Numbered from the stretch's first letter, positions 41,925-51,064 are shown. The stretch: 64,000 nucleotides of DNA from Lentibacillus saliphilus (GCF_019093865.1 NZ_JABJXD010000003.1:124001-188000), one strand, 5' to 3'. Numbers and translations are program-made. Notes: generated by a model from the letters alone, not told the origin.

Positions 41925-43211
41925 ATGACCCACCAACCATTGCCGTATCGCATGCGGCCACAACATATTAACGATATTATTGGCCAAGAGCACCTTGTCG
42001 CCCCTGGCAAAATTATAAACCGCATGGTACAGGCAAACCAATTGTCTTCAATGATTCTATATGGACCACCTGGGACAGGGAAAACATCACTTGCCATTGC
42101 ACTCGGAAAAAGCCTAAACTTACCTGTGAGAATGTTAAATGCGGTTGTTGACAAAAAAAAGGACATGGAAATTGTTGCTGAAGAAGCAAAAATGACAGGC
42201 AACATCGTACTCGTTTTGGATGAGGTGCACAGACTTGATAAAGGGAAGCAAGACTTCTTACTACCTCACCTTGAGCGTAATCTTATCACATTAATAGGAT
42301 GCACAACGAGCAATCCGTTTCATGCCATAAATCCAGCGATCCGTAGCCGATGTCACTTATTTGAACTACATCCACTCGAACCGAACCATATTAGGCACGC
42401 TGTAGAACGTGCCATTTATGATGAAACCAATGGTCTTGGCGATCAGCTTATTTCCGTAGATGAAGCCGCTCTGGATCTTTTTGCCGAGCGATCAAATGGC
42501 GATTTAAGATCAGCCTTAAATGGTGTTGAGCTTGCTGCTGCTTCTACACCTCCTAATGATCAAGGAGAGGTCCATATTACACTCGCCATCGCTGAAGAAT
42601 GTATGCAGAAAAAAAGCTTCTCTCATGACAAAGATGGTGATGCACATTATGATGTGCTTTCTGCCTTTCAAAAATCGATCCGAGGAAGTGACGTAGATGC
42701 AGCGCTTCACTACCTAGGCCGCTTAATCGAAGCGGGAGATCTTGATAGCATTGCAAGACGGATGATCGTAACGGCTTATGAAGATATCGGCTTGGCAAAT
42801 CCTCAAGCTGGACCACGTGCCGTCGCTGCTGTTGAAGCAGCTGAACGACTTGGATTTCCTGAAGCAAGAATCCCATTAGCTGTTGCCATTGTTGAACTCG
42901 CTTTATCACCAAAATCTAATACAGCTTATAAAGCACTTGATGCGGCACTAAGTGATATACGACATGGAAAAGCAGGCGAAATACCCGCTCACTTGAAGGA
43001 TGCTCACTATACAGGAGCTAAAACAATCGGACGGGGTATTGATTACAAATATCCACATAACTATGATCAAGCTTGGATTAACCAACAATATTTACCAAAC
43101 TCTATTATAAATAAAAACTATTACAGTCCAAAAACAACCGGCAAATTCGAGCAATCACTTAAATTAGTCTATGATAAAATAGCAGCACAAAAAAAGAATC
43201 AAAGACAATAG
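41925..43211 (+). CDS. rarA: Replication-associated recombination protein RarA (MgsA family AAA+ ATPase)
   Basis: RarA acts at stalled replication forks and in recombination. The 428-residue protein shows PLPYRMRPQHINDIIGQEHL, Walker A YGPPGTGKTS (about 47-54), Walker B VLVLDEVHRL, sensor 1 GCTTSNPF, and the C-terminal tetramerisation domain (EARIPLAVAIVELALSPKSN). Two ATG codons two residues apart are possible; the second has the more usual spacing from AAAGGA. It is divergent from yrvO and co-directional with the rsfA-type gene. Confidence 0.95.
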   Translation: MTHQPLPYRMRPQHINDIIGQEHLVAPGKIINRMVQANQLSSMILYGPPGTGKTSLAIALGKSLNLPVRMLNAVVDKKKDMEIVAEEAKMTGNIVLVLDEVHRLDKGKQDFLLPHLERNLITLIGCTTSNPFHAINPAIRSRCHLFELHPLEPNHIRHAVERAIYDETNGLGDQLISVDEAALDLFAERSNGDLRSALNGVELAAASTPPNDQGEVHITLAIAEECMQKKSFSHDKDGDAHYDVLSAFQKSIRGSDVDAALHYLGRLIEAGDLDSIARRMIVTAYEDIGLANPQAGPRAVAAVEAAERLGFPEARIPLAVAIVELALSPKSNTAYKALDAALSDIRHGKAGEIPAHLKDAHYTGAKTIGRGIDYKYPHNYDQAWINQQYLPNSIINKNYYSPKTTGKFEQSLKLVYDKIAAQKKNQRQ

Positions 43212-43310
43212 ATGTATATTTCCTTTATCCTTCGTCCAAACTAGACATCAAAAGACGCCATACAAAACAGAATTTTTGAAGGTTCGAATGGATAAAGGAG
43301 TTGACACATA

Positions 43311-44003
43311 ATGGCAAAAGTAAGACAAGATGCATGGTCCCACGAAGATGACTTGCTCCTTGCTGAAACAGTGCTCAGACATATTAGAGAAGGCAGTACC
43401 CAATTAAAAGCATTTGAAGAAGTCGGAGATCATCTTAACCGCACATCTGCTGCCTGCGGATTTCGCTGGAATGCTGAAGTCAGAAACAAATATATTAGCG
43501 CTATTGATCTCGCAAAAAGACAACGAAAAGAAAAGAAACGCAGACTAGCAAAAGCACAAGTAGGTGTAAAAGATTTCACATCTGGTCAACCAGATACAGC
43601 TTCAGACACACGTAAGTTAACGGCTGTTACAAAGCAAGATACGGATTACGATACATCCGTTATAGAACAAAGCGCGGATGACATTAATTTGGACAACGTC
43701 ATTCACTTTTTAGTAGGCTTAAAAAAAGATTACAATGCTGCTAATCAAGCAACATCTAGAGTTGAGCGGCTACAAAGTGAAAATCAAGATTTGCAAGATA
43801 CAGTATCTCGTTTAGAAAAAGAGCTTAAGGAAGCACAGCAAGAATTGAATACGATCAAAGAAGATTACCACGTCTTCATGCAAATTATGGATCGAGCCCG
43901 TAAAATGACTGTATTTGAAGACCAAGGTGCACTGAAAGCACCTGCATTTAAAATGGATAAAAACGGCAACCTAGAACAAATTGCGCAAAGCTCAGGCCAA
44001 TAA
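43311..44003 (+). CDS. rsfA: RsfA family sporulation transcriptional regulator
   Basis: A 230-residue protein whose first 60 residues (RQDAWSHEDDLLLAETVLRHIREG... ACGFRWNAEVRNKY) match the Myb-like N-terminal domain of RsfA, a prespore regulator that tunes sigma-F-dependent genes in B. subtilis. A basic stretch (RQRKEKKRRLAK) follows, then a coiled coil at about 145-190 (ESENQDLQDTVSRLEKEL region). Several paralogues exist in Bacillaceae, so this may be a relative rather than the strict orthologue. It stands alone between rarA and the 6S RNA gene. Confidence 0.85.
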   Translation: MAKVRQDAWSHEDDLLLAETVLRHIREGSTQLKAFEEVGDHLNRTSAACGFRWNAEVRNKYISAIDLAKRQRKEKKRRLAKAQVGVKDFTSGQPDTASDTRKLTAVTKQDTDYDTSVIEQSADDINLDNVIHFLVGLKKDYNAANQATSRVERLQSENQDLQDTVSRLEKELKEAQQELNTIKEDYHVFMQIMDRARKMTVFEDQGALKAPAFKMDKNGNLEQIAQSSGQ

Positions 44004-44035
44004 TCCTTATACTAATTTAAAAGCATGATTGTTAA

Positions 44036-44091
44036 ATAGACATAAACAAAGAGCACACCCATTAAGTGGTATGCTCTTTGTTTATGTCTAT
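44036..44091. terminator. Long hairpin between rsfA and the 6S RNA gene
   Basis: Two perfectly complementary 20-base arms (ATAGACATAAACAAAGAGCA and its inverse) with a 16-base middle that pairs further. It separates two convergent transcripts. Neither side has a long T-run. Confidence 0.75.
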
Positions 44092-44288
44092 GTAGATCAA
44101 TCCCAATTGTGCCGTCAATATGAGTGTTTTGAACCCGCTCCACGCAGGTGGGTGCTCTATTCTACATATCTTATGCTTCCTTTGTAAGGCATGCACGCAA
44201 TGCAGAAACAATATCAAGCTCCCTTTAATATAAATGTTCGGTCAAAACGATTTTAATTGACGTACACATCAGGATTGATATCTGTTTG
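44092..44288 (-). ncRNA. ssrS: 6S RNA (bsrA/ssrS type)
   Basis: About 197 nucleotides with the 6S RNA architecture. The 5' segment CCTGATGTGTACGTCAAT pairs with 3' ATTGACGGCACAATTGGG, and outer ATCAATCC with GGATTGAT. A largely unpaired centre holds GCATTGCGTGCATGCC and TTACAAAGGAAGCATAAG opposite AGCACCCACCTGCGTGGAGC. 6S RNA mimics an open promoter and sequesters housekeeping RNA polymerase. B. subtilis bsrA is also next to aspS. A sigma-A promoter is correctly placed. The exact ends are estimated. Confidence 0.92.
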
Positions 44289-44295
44289 TAAATTT

Positions 44296-44324
44296 ATCTT
44301 AACATACGAACGAATTCGTTTCAA
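44296..44324 (-). promoter_or_regulatory. Predicted sigma-A promoter of 6S RNA
   Basis: Minus strand TTGAAA, 17-base spacer, TAAGAT. The start falls 7-8 bases downstream, at the 5' end of the closing stem. Confidence 0.8.
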
Positions 44325-44392
44325 TAGTTCTTAAGATGAAAAATACATGACATATATTACAATTCATGGACATTTTTCAAATAGAGTCATAT

Positions 44393-46168
44393 TTAATCTG
44401 CGCTTTGATCTTCTGCGATTTCCAACGATAATTCTTGTAACTGTGCACCAGCAACCGCATTTGGTGCATCTGTTAGTAAATCTGCCGCTGACGCTGTTTT
44501 AGGAAATAGAATGGTATCTCTTAAATTAGAGCTACCCGATAGCAGCATGACAATCCGATCTAAGCCGAGTGCTATGCCGCCATGAGGTGGTGTGCCATAT
44601 TCAAGGGCATCAAGTAAAAATCCGAATTGCTCTTCTGCGGCTTCTTTTGAGAAACCAAGTGTTTCAAACATTGCTTCCTGGTGCTCGCGCTTGTATATAC
44701 GTAATGATCCCCCACCCAATTCGTAACCGTTTAAGACAAGATCATAGGCATTCGCACGGACTGAAGCTGGATCTGATGTCAATTTATCCATATCTTCTTC
44801 AAATGGCATCGTAAACGGGTGATGAGCTGCTGAATAGCGTTGAGCTTCCTCATCATACTCAAGTAATGGCCAATCGGTTACCCAAAGGAAATCGAACCGT
44901 TCTGTGTCGATTAATTGCAGTTCTTTTCCTAATTTTAATCTCAAAGCACCGAGGGATTGGTAGACAACAGACGATTGATCAGCACAGAACAACAATAAGT
45001 CCCCATGAGCTGCCGCTGCCTGAGCGATTAGACCTTCTACCTCTTCTTCTGATAGAAACTTAGCAATTGGCCCTTTCACAGCGCCATCTTCTACTTTCAA
45101 CCATGCCAATCCTTTGGCGCCGTATACCTTTGTGAATTGCTCTAGCTTATCAATATCCTTACGTGAGAACTGATCTGCTTGACCTTTCGCGTTAAGCAAG
45201 CATACTTTGCCACCAGATTGAACTGCGCCTTGGAACACTTTAAAGCCGGAGTGCGCTACAAGCGATGAAACGTCAATAAGCTCCATGCCAAATCGTGTAT
45301 CTGGCTTATCAGAACCGAAGCGCTGCATGGCTTCATCATAGGTGAGGCGTTTAAATGGTAAAGAAAGTTCAACGCCTTTAACTGTTTTCATGACGGTTTG
45401 CATCATCTCTTCAGTCATTGTCATGATGTCTTCGCTTGACATAAAGGAAGTTTCAATATCAATTTGCGTGAATTCAGGCTGTCTGTCTGCACGCAAGTCT
45501 TCATCACGGAAGCATCTCGCAATCTGATAGTATTTTTCAAATCCGCCCATCATAAGCAGCTGTTTAAATAACTGTGGCGACTGAGGTAAAGCATAAAATT
45601 GGCCCGGGTGGACACGGCTTGGAACGAGATAGTCGCGCGCGCCTTCTGGTGTGCTTTTTGTTAAAATTGGCGTTTCCATTTCTAAAAAGGCATTTTTGTT
45701 TAAGTATTGTCTAAAAGCCTGAGTGATGTCATGCCTCATTTTAAATGTATCTTGAAGTTGTTTACGACGTAAATCAATATATCTATATTTAAGTCGCAGA
45801 TCCTCAGACACATCACTTTTATCTTGAATCAAAAAAGGCGGCGTCTTTGCAGTATTAATGATGTTAACCTCTGACGCAAGTACTTCAAGGTGACCTGTCG
45901 CCATGGCTGGATTCACTGTTTCAGCATCTCTTTTAACAACTTTTCCTACAACTTCAAGAACATATTCACTACGGACTGTTTCAGCTGTTGCAAGTGCCGC
46001 CTCAGAGTGAGCTGGATTAAAGACGACTTGAACCATTCCAGACCGATCTCTCAAATCAATAAATATTAACCCACCTAAATCACGGCGCTTATTAACCCAC
46101 CCTTTAAGCATAACGGTTTGTTCAAGATGAGCATCTGTAATCGATCCTGCCTGAAATCTAGTTTTCAT
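44393..46168 (-). CDS. aspS: Aspartate--tRNA ligase
   Basis: AspRS charges tRNA-Asp. The 591-residue bacterial-type enzyme has an N-terminal OB anticodon-binding domain ([24 protein letters not shown]), class II motif 2 [19 protein letters not shown], the inserted GAD domain, and motif 3 [13 protein letters not shown]. The start ATG has GTAGGAGG at good spacing and overlaps the hisS stop by 11 bases. It is the second gene of the T-box-controlled hisS-aspS operon. Confidence 0.97.
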   Translation of the reverse strand: MKTRFQAGSITDAHLEQTVMLKGWVNKRRDLGGLIFIDLRDRSGMVQVVFNPAHSEAALATAETVRSEYVLEVVGKVVKRDAETVNPAMATGHLEVLASEVNIINTAKTPPFLIQDKSDVSEDLRLKYRYIDLRRKQLQDTFKMRHDITQAFRQYLNKNAFLEMETPILTKSTPEGARDYLVPSRVHPGQFYALPQSPQLFKQLLMMGGFEKYYQIARCFRDEDLRADRQPEFTQIDIETSFMSSEDIMTMTEEMMQTVMKTVKGVELSLPFKRLTYDEAMQRFGSDKPDTRFGMELIDVSSLVAHSGFKVFQGAVQSGGKVCLLNAKGQADQFSRKDIDKLEQFTKVYGAKGLAWLKVEDGAVKGPIAKFLSEEEVEGLIAQAAAAHGDLLLFCADQSSVVYQSLGALRLKLGKELQLIDTERFDFLWVTDWPLLEYDEEAQRYSAAHHPFTMPFEEDMDKLTSDPASVRANAYDLVLNGYELGGGSLRIYKREHQEAMFETLGFSKEAAEEQFGFLLDALEYGTPPHGGIALGLDRIVMLLSGSSNLRDTILFPKTASAADLLTDAPNAVAGAQLQELSLEIAEDQSAD

Positions 46169-47447
46169 GATGTTTTCCTCCTACACATTTCTTCAAATAA
46201 TCCGTAATCTCCGCTAAAGACACATCAACTTGTTCACCAGTTGTCATATTTTTAACAGTTGCTGATTCGTTTTGTAATTCATCTTCACCTAATATAACGA
46301 CATACATTGCATTGACTCGATTGGCCGTCTTAAACTGAGCCTTCATTTTTCGGCCTAAATAGTCCTTGTCTGTCTGGATACCAGCTCGTCGAAGCTCATG
46401 CACAAGCTTCATCGCGGCTTGATCAGCTGTTTCTCCGACAGCAATAACGAGGCATTCCAGTTGTTCATCAAGTTGAATTGTTTTATTTTCAGCCTCCAAT
46501 GCCATCATCAGACGCTCAAGTCCCATAGCAAATCCGATACTTGGCGTTTCTGGACCTCCAAGATCCTCAACAAGACCATTGTATCGACCGCCACCTGCTA
46601 ACGTTGTAATCGCACCGAATCCGTCAGCTTCACTCATAATTTCAAAAGCAGTATGATTATAATAATCTAAACCCCGAACTAAATTGGGATCAACTTCATA
46701 GGCAATACCCATTACATCTAAACATGCTTTTACGTTTTCAAAATATGTTCTCGACGCTTCATTTAAATAGTCCAAGATAGACGGTGCTGTTTGCATAGCT
46801 GGATGATCTTTATCTTTTTTACAATCGAGTATTCGCATTGGGTTGTCTTCAAGTCTTATTTGACAATCATTACACAAATCATCGACATGAGGTTTAAAGT
46901 GATGAATCAATGCTTGGCGATAATCACTACGACTTTCCTGATCACCGAGAGAATTGATGACAAGCTTAAGGGACGTTAATCCGAGTTCCTCATAACATGA
47001 CATCGCTAAATCAATCACTTCAGCGTCCACGGCTGGATCAGCACTTCCGAGCACTTCAATACCGAATTGATGAAGCTGACGCATCCGTCCTTGCTGTGGA
47101 CGCTCGTAACGGAACATTTGTCCAAAATAATATAATTTAGACGGTTGTATAGGCTCACCATATAATTTGTTTTGTACATATGCGCGTACAACCGGTGCGG
47201 TTCCTTCTGGACGCAATGTTAGGCTTCTACCGCCTCTATCATCAAATGTGTACATCTCTTTTTGAACAATGTCTGTCGTATCACCGACACCTCTTTGAAA
47301 CAATTCAGTATGCTCAAATAAAGGTGTACGTATTTCCTTATAATTAAATCGACGACATATTTGTCTAATCGTTTCCTCAACATATTGCCATTTACTCGTA
47401 TTTTCCGGCAAAAGATCAACTGTTCCTCTTGGTGCTTTTATCGTCAT
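46158..47447 (-). CDS. hisS: Histidine--tRNA ligase
   Basis: HisRS charges tRNA-His. The 429-residue enzyme has motif 1 near [16 protein letters not shown], motif 2 [18 protein letters not shown], the HisA signature [12 protein letters not shown], motif 3 [12 protein letters not shown], and the C-terminal anticodon domain. GAGGGGGT precedes the ATG. It heads hisS-aspS, under the T-box leader upstream. Confidence 0.97.
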   Translation of the reverse strand: MTIKAPRGTVDLLPENTSKWQYVEETIRQICRRFNYKEIRTPLFEHTELFQRGVGDTTDIVQKEMYTFDDRGGRSLTLRPEGTAPVVRAYVQNKLYGEPIQPSKLYYFGQMFRYERPQQGRMRQLHQFGIEVLGSADPAVDAEVIDLAMSCYEELGLTSLKLVINSLGDQESRSDYRQALIHHFKPHVDDLCNDCQIRLEDNPMRILDCKKDKDHPAMQTAPSILDYLNEASRTYFENVKACLDVMGIAYEVDPNLVRGLDYYNHTAFEIMSEADGFGAITTLAGGGRYNGLVEDLGGPETPSIGFAMGLERLMMALEAENKTIQLDEQLECLVIAVGETADQAAMKLVHELRRAGIQTDKDYLGRKMKAQFKTANRVNAMYVVILGEDELQNESATVKNMTTGEQVDVSLAEITDYLKKCVGGKHHEN

Positions 47448-47505
47448 CTATGTGACCCCCTCTTTGGATTAAGCTATTACATTATGTACAATGGCTAAGC
47501 AATAT

Positions 47506-47763
47506 AAAAACTCCCATCCCCATTAAAATATGAAGGGACGAGAGTTACCCGCGTTGCCACCCTGATTGATACAGCAGAGCTATATCCGACTTTGACAGTT
47601 AACGCCTGTAAAACGTCCATGCCTACTTCTTATTCAGCATAGAAACCTCGGAAGTGTCTTTCACACGTACGATCTGCAAAAATGTTTTCAGCCAGTGACA
47701 TTTTCTCTCTATCCAGATACAATATGTGCTACTCTCTTCCTCTAACGGTATCACGATATATTG
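47506..47763 (-). promoter_or_regulatory. T-box riboswitch leader of hisS-aspS
   Basis: The T-box core AGGGTGGCAACGCGG (47549-47563) and a terminator (arms at 47509-47521 and 47535-47546, then U-rich) lie just before hisS. The stem I region contains GAAAGACACTTCC, where GACAC (47654-47658) holds both an Asp (GAC) and a His (CAC) codon in overlapping frames. The leader senses uncharged tRNA. Confidence 0.92.
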
Positions 47764-47769
47764 TAGTCT

Positions 47770-47798
47770 ATATTAATCATTATGTCTTTTATTGTCAA
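47770..47798 (-). promoter_or_regulatory. Predicted sigma-A promoter of hisS-aspS
   Basis: Minus strand TTGACA, 17-base spacer, TAATAT. The -35 box overlaps the stop codon of the small gene upstream. Confidence 0.8.
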
Positions 47799-47968
47799 GT
47801 CCGGTTTAATTGCTTTTTTAATTGCTTGACTTGTCCAATTGAAATACCGAGCTCCTGAGCGATTTCCATATGATTGCAATGGCCTTCCATTTCCATAAAG
47901 GAATGAAAATTCACCCCAAACACATCATGATTACGGGCCGATTGCCACTGTTTCTCATTTTTCCGCAT
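47795..47968 (-). CDS. Small protein with helix-turn-helix-like C-terminus (YrzK position)
   Basis: A 57-residue protein, MRKNEKQWQSARNHDVFGVN at the start and MEIAQELGISIGQVKQLKKQL at the end; the latter looks like a sigma region 4-type helix-turn-helix. GAGGAGG precedes the ATG by 7 bases; an ATG two codons earlier is too close to it. B. subtilis has the small gene yrzK at this place between hisS and yrvJ, so it may be the orthologue, but I cannot verify the sequence match. Function unknown. Confidence 0.75.
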   Translation of the reverse strand: MRKNEKQWQSARNHDVFGVNFHSFMEMEGHCNHMEIAQELGISIGQVKQLKKQLNRT

Positions 47969-48058
47969 CAACATACCTCCTCGTATAGTATATTTAGGCA
48001 TTGATTTTAAGCCTATTTATTCTAAGTGATTTTCTAACATACATTCAGCTATAACTCC

Positions 48059-48190
48059 GTTACCTTTCACTGCAGGCGGACGCTTTCCGCGGGCACGGCT
48101 TGAGCCTCCTCGCTCGCAAAGAACGCTCACTGTGGGGTCTCAAGTCTCGTGCTGTTCCCGCTGGAGTCGCCGCCTTCCGTTTCAGGTAAC
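48059..48190. repeat. GC-rich palindromic repeat element
   Basis: A 132-bp imperfect palindrome: outer arms GTTACCT/AGGTAAC, then AGGCGG/CCGCCT, GCGGG/CCCGC and TTGAG/CTCAA, with a GC-rich core (CGCTTTCCGCGGGCACGGC). Sequences of the kind GCTTTCCGCGGGC are widespread intergenic repeats in Bacillaceae. It is non-coding and could form a long hairpin or cruciform. It lies about 50 bases from the IS110-type element. Confidence 0.75.
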
Positions 48191-48244
48191 TCAGTATGTG
48201 CGTCTATTTCATAGATGAATGAACCTACATCATATGTTAATCAC

Positions 48245-48497
48245 TTGGACGCTCTGAGATATTCCTAGATAATGGTCTTAGGATCATTTGGGACAATTCT
48301 TTTCCTCCTTGTGGATTTACCACATTAAAAAGACTGTTTCCCAGTGTACGCGCGGATCTTCATACACGCAGGCTGTACACCTTGACGTTCGAACCCGGAT
48401 GTTAGTAGCTCCGGGGCGGCTTTTGATGCAAGGATAGTACTGATACACGAGGTTGCTGATCGGCGACCACACTAGGGATATCTCAGAGCGTCCAAGA
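48245..48497. repeat. 25-bp inverted repeat framing the IS110 leader
   Basis: CTTGGACGCTCTGAGATAT at 48245 is repeated in inverted form ending at 48497; over 25 bases only one position differs. The arms enclose about 200 bases just upstream of the transposase gene. Confidence 0.85.
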
Positions 48498-48500
48498 AAC
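48300..48500 (+). ncRNA. Candidate IS110 bridge RNA
   Basis: The non-coding region before the transposase can fold into successive stems: GTGTAC/GTACAC (48343-48379 area), CCCGGA/TCCGGGG with an 11-base loop, and GGTTGC/GCGACC. IS110-family recombinases are known to use a bridge RNA, transcribed from the non-coding end of the element, with one loop for the target and one for the donor. Position and structure fit that role. No loop-to-target match was established, so this is a candidate only. Confidence 0.4.
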
Positions 48501-48538
48501 ACGTTCCAATGATTCTAAATTGAAGGGAGGCATAACCC

Positions 48539-49756
48539 ATGAAATTATTTGTCGGATTAGATGTGAGCTCTTTTGATATTAAGGCCTGTTTTTTAGATGA
48601 TGAAGGAGTAAAAATAAAATCCTTCACAACTGAGAATGATCTTCCAGGTGCCACACGACTGAGAGATGAGATTCTTAATTCAGTCAAAGGCCTACAGGTT
48701 GATGTACTGCGAATCGGTCTTGAATCAACCAGTGTGTATAGCTTTCACCCTTCCATGTTTTTACACAATGATGCGTATATGCGTGGTTTAGGTGCCAAAG
48801 TATTTGTCATGAATCCCAAGCAAATTGCCAACTTCAAAAAAAGCTATAGTGACATGGACAAAACCGATGAACTGGATGCCTTTGTTATTGCTGACTATCT
48901 GCGCTTTGGCCGTCCCATGACTGTTGTGAAAGAAGAACAGTATGTTGCGTTGCAACAATTAACACGGGCAAGATATCAGTTGGTTCGCCAAGTGGCGCAA
49001 GAAAAACAGCGTTTCCTTCAGTATTTGAGTTATAAGTGCAACACGTTTACTGAAGAAGTTGATTCATCTGTTTTTGGCAAGGCCATGATGGACTTGTTCT
49101 TTGAGCGATATAGCTTGGATGAACTGGCGCAAATCAGTTTAAAAGATTTGGCTGATTACCTGCGCTCCAAAGGAAGAAACAGATTTGAAAATCCCGTGGA
49201 GGTTGCCAAGGCTATTCAAAAAGCCGCCAGATCATCTTTTCGTCTGGATAAAGTTGTTGAAGATTCGATTGACACTATACTGGCAACATCGATTACTTTG
49301 ATCCGGACGTTTGAGAAACAAATCAAAGAACTTGATAAATCCATCAAGCGCATTATGGCTGGGATGCCGCAGACACTTCAGTCAATTCCTGGCATTGGAC
49401 CGGTATTTGCCGCTGGTATCATCGCTGAAATCGGTCAAATAGAGCGTTTTGAGGATGAAACCAAAATTGCCAAATACGCTGGCTTGTATTGGCGAAAACA
49501 CCAATCTGGACGTTTTACTGCCGATGACACTTCTTTATCACGTAACAGGAATCAATACTTGCGATATTATCTAGTTGAAGCCGCCAACTCGGTAAGAAGG
49601 CATATCCCCGAATACAAAGACTATTACACAAAGAAGTATCAAGAAGTCCCAAAGCATCAGCATAAAAGAGCCCTCGCCCTAACCGCAAGAAAATTTGTGC
49701 GTTTGGTTGATGCGCTACTACGCAAAAACCAAATCTACACGCCGAAAGGAGCGTAA
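48539..49756 (+). CDS. IS110 family transposase (DEDD recombinase)
   Basis: The 405-residue protein has the RuvC-like DEDD catalytic set: D8 (VGLDVSS), E62 (IGLESTS), D110 and D113 (DKTDELDAFVIADYL). A coiled-coil linker follows, then the Transposase_20 domain (SIPGIGPVFAAGIIAEIG; KIAKYAGLYW) with the conserved serine S323 in HQSGRF. All key residues are present, so the enzyme appears intact. AGGGAGG precedes the ATG by 8 bases. Family members recombine DNA under guidance of a bridge RNA encoded beside the gene. Confidence 0.95.
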   Translation: MKLFVGLDVSSFDIKACFLDDEGVKIKSFTTENDLPGATRLRDEILNSVKGLQVDVLRIGLESTSVYSFHPSMFLHNDAYMRGLGAKVFVMNPKQIANFKKSYSDMDKTDELDAFVIADYLRFGRPMTVVKEEQYVALQQLTRARYQLVRQVAQEKQRFLQYLSYKCNTFTEEVDSSVFGKAMMDLFFERYSLDELAQISLKDLADYLRSKGRNRFENPVEVAKAIQKAARSSFRLDKVVEDSIDTILATSITLIRTFEKQIKELDKSIKRIMAGMPQTLQSIPGIGPVFAAGIIAEIGQIERFEDETKIAKYAGLYWRKHQSGRFTADDTSLSRNRNQYLRYYLVEAANSVRRHIPEYKDYYTKKYQEVPKHQHKRALALTARKFVRLVDALLRKNQIYTPKGA

Positions 49757-49927
49757 ATACATGGAGCATAAATAGCTTCTAATCCTTAAGTTATTTACCA
49801 GTATTTTCAGCAATATTTACTGGGTTTGTTTAGTGATGCCATTTTTCAATAAGTTGAACATTGATAACTTCATACGTGTTTATTTTTCTTTTGACATATT
49901 ACCGCAGGTCTCATTTAATGTTTAGCT

Positions 49928-49956
49928 TTGCCAGTTCACTCATTTTTTATTAAAAT
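49928..49956 (+). promoter_or_regulatory. Predicted sigma-A promoter of the amidase gene
   Basis: TTGCCA, 17-base spacer, TAAAAT, about 33 bases before the start codon. Confidence 0.65.
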
Positions 49957-49989
49957 AAGTGGAGCAGACATTTATAAGGAGGACATTTT

Positions 49990-51057
49990 ATGCGTTTCAA
50001 ATGGTTTGCTTTATTGAGTATGATGTGCATGTTCGGATTAGCGTTTTTTGGCTCTGGACAGCTTTTTGCAGATACAGCGGTGATCAAATATGACAATTTA
50101 AATGTGAGATCCGGCCCTGGGACACACTACGATAAAATTGGACAAGTTCATTCAAACGAGGTTGTACCAGTTGAAGCTACAGAAGATGGATGGGTTAAAA
50201 TCCGCTTTAATCAGCAAACAGGCTGGGTTAGTGCGGATTATGTGTCAATAGAAAACGAAGAAAAAAATGACGATACCACAGAACAGAACGAAACGACACC
50301 TAATCATGCAAAAGAGATCACGATTAAAAGTGAACGCGTACACCTCCGAAATGGACCATCTACATCATATGACATCGTTTCCTATGCTCAACAAGGTGAC
50401 CATTTGATGGTAGAATCTCAAACCGGCGATTGGCTAAAAGTTACAAACGAACAGATGTCAGGATATATTTATGAAGCTTTAATAGCCAAACCACATCGTT
50501 CTAATGATTTACTGCAAAATAAAACGATCGTAATTGATCCTGGACATGGTGGTAGAGATGTCGGAGCCATAGGTGTTGGGGGAACATACGAAAAGAATTT
50601 CGCGTTTAAAACGGCTCTTGAATTAGCAAAAGAATTGGAGTATCTTGGAGCCGATGTTGTAATGACACGGTCAGAGGACCACTTCAAATCGCTCGCAAGC
50701 AGAGCATCACTCGCGAATACAACTGATACGGATATATTCATCAGTCTACATTACAACAGCTTTCCTGAATACCCAACCGCTACAGGGATCCAAACCTACT
50801 ATTATCACGCTCAAGACGAAACGCTTGCGACATTTATTCAACAAGGTCTCATACAAGAAAGTGGTAATAGAGATCGGGGCGTGACACAAGAGAATTATCT
50901 TGTCATTCGGCAAACATTCAAGCCTTCCATTCTCATTGAGCTCGGTTTTATTTCTAACGCAAGAAGCGAGCAATTATTACAGACAGAACGTTATCAACAA
51001 AAGCTCGTAAAAGGGATTACGATCGGTATTCAGAAATATTTTAAACAGTTGGATTGA
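49990..51057 (+). CDS. yrvJ: N-acetylmuramoyl-L-alanine amidase with two SH3b domains (YrvJ-like)
   Basis: A secreted 355-residue cell-wall hydrolase. It has a signal peptide (about 1-28), two bacterial SH3 domains (about 30-87, LNVRSGPGTHYDKIG; about 108-163, VHLRNGPSTSYDIV) and an Amidase_3 domain (about 177-350) with zinc/catalytic motifs IDPGHGGRDVGAIG, the Glu in YEKNF, ISLHYNSF, and ILIELGFISN. B. subtilis YrvJ is longer with more SH3 domains, so this is a short form. AAGGAGG precedes the ATG. It is convergent with dtd across a shared terminator. Confidence 0.9.
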   Translation: MRFKWFALLSMMCMFGLAFFGSGQLFADTAVIKYDNLNVRSGPGTHYDKIGQVHSNEVVPVEATEDGWVKIRFNQQTGWVSADYVSIENEEKNDDTTEQNETTPNHAKEITIKSERVHLRNGPSTSYDIVSYAQQGDHLMVESQTGDWLKVTNEQMSGYIYEALIAKPHRSNDLLQNKTIVIDPGHGGRDVGAIGVGGTYEKNFAFKTALELAKELEYLGADVVMTRSEDHFKSLASRASLANTTDTDIFISLHYNSFPEYPTATGIQTYYYHAQDETLATFIQQGLIQESGNRDRGVTQENYLVIRQTFKPSILIELGFISNARSEQLLQTERYQQKLVKGITIGIQKYFKQLD

Positions 51058-51064
51058 CCTATCA

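Larger units (their letters stand above)
48245..49823 (+). mobile_element. IS110-family insertion sequence, ends unresolved
   Basis: The element consists of a roughly 290-bp structured non-coding 5' region, a full-length DEDD transposase gene and a short 3' region with a hairpin (CCAGTA/TACTGG, 49798-49823). IS110 elements lack ordinary terminal inverted repeats and target duplications, so the true ends cannot be set by eye; the limits given are the outermost structured parts. It interrupts an otherwise B. subtilis-like order between the yrzK-type gene and yrvJ. Confidence 0.6.

Noticed and set aside
48317-48687. Short minus-strand frames across the IS110 leader and transposase start
   Set aside because: They are antisense to the structured leader and the transposase and have no coding features.
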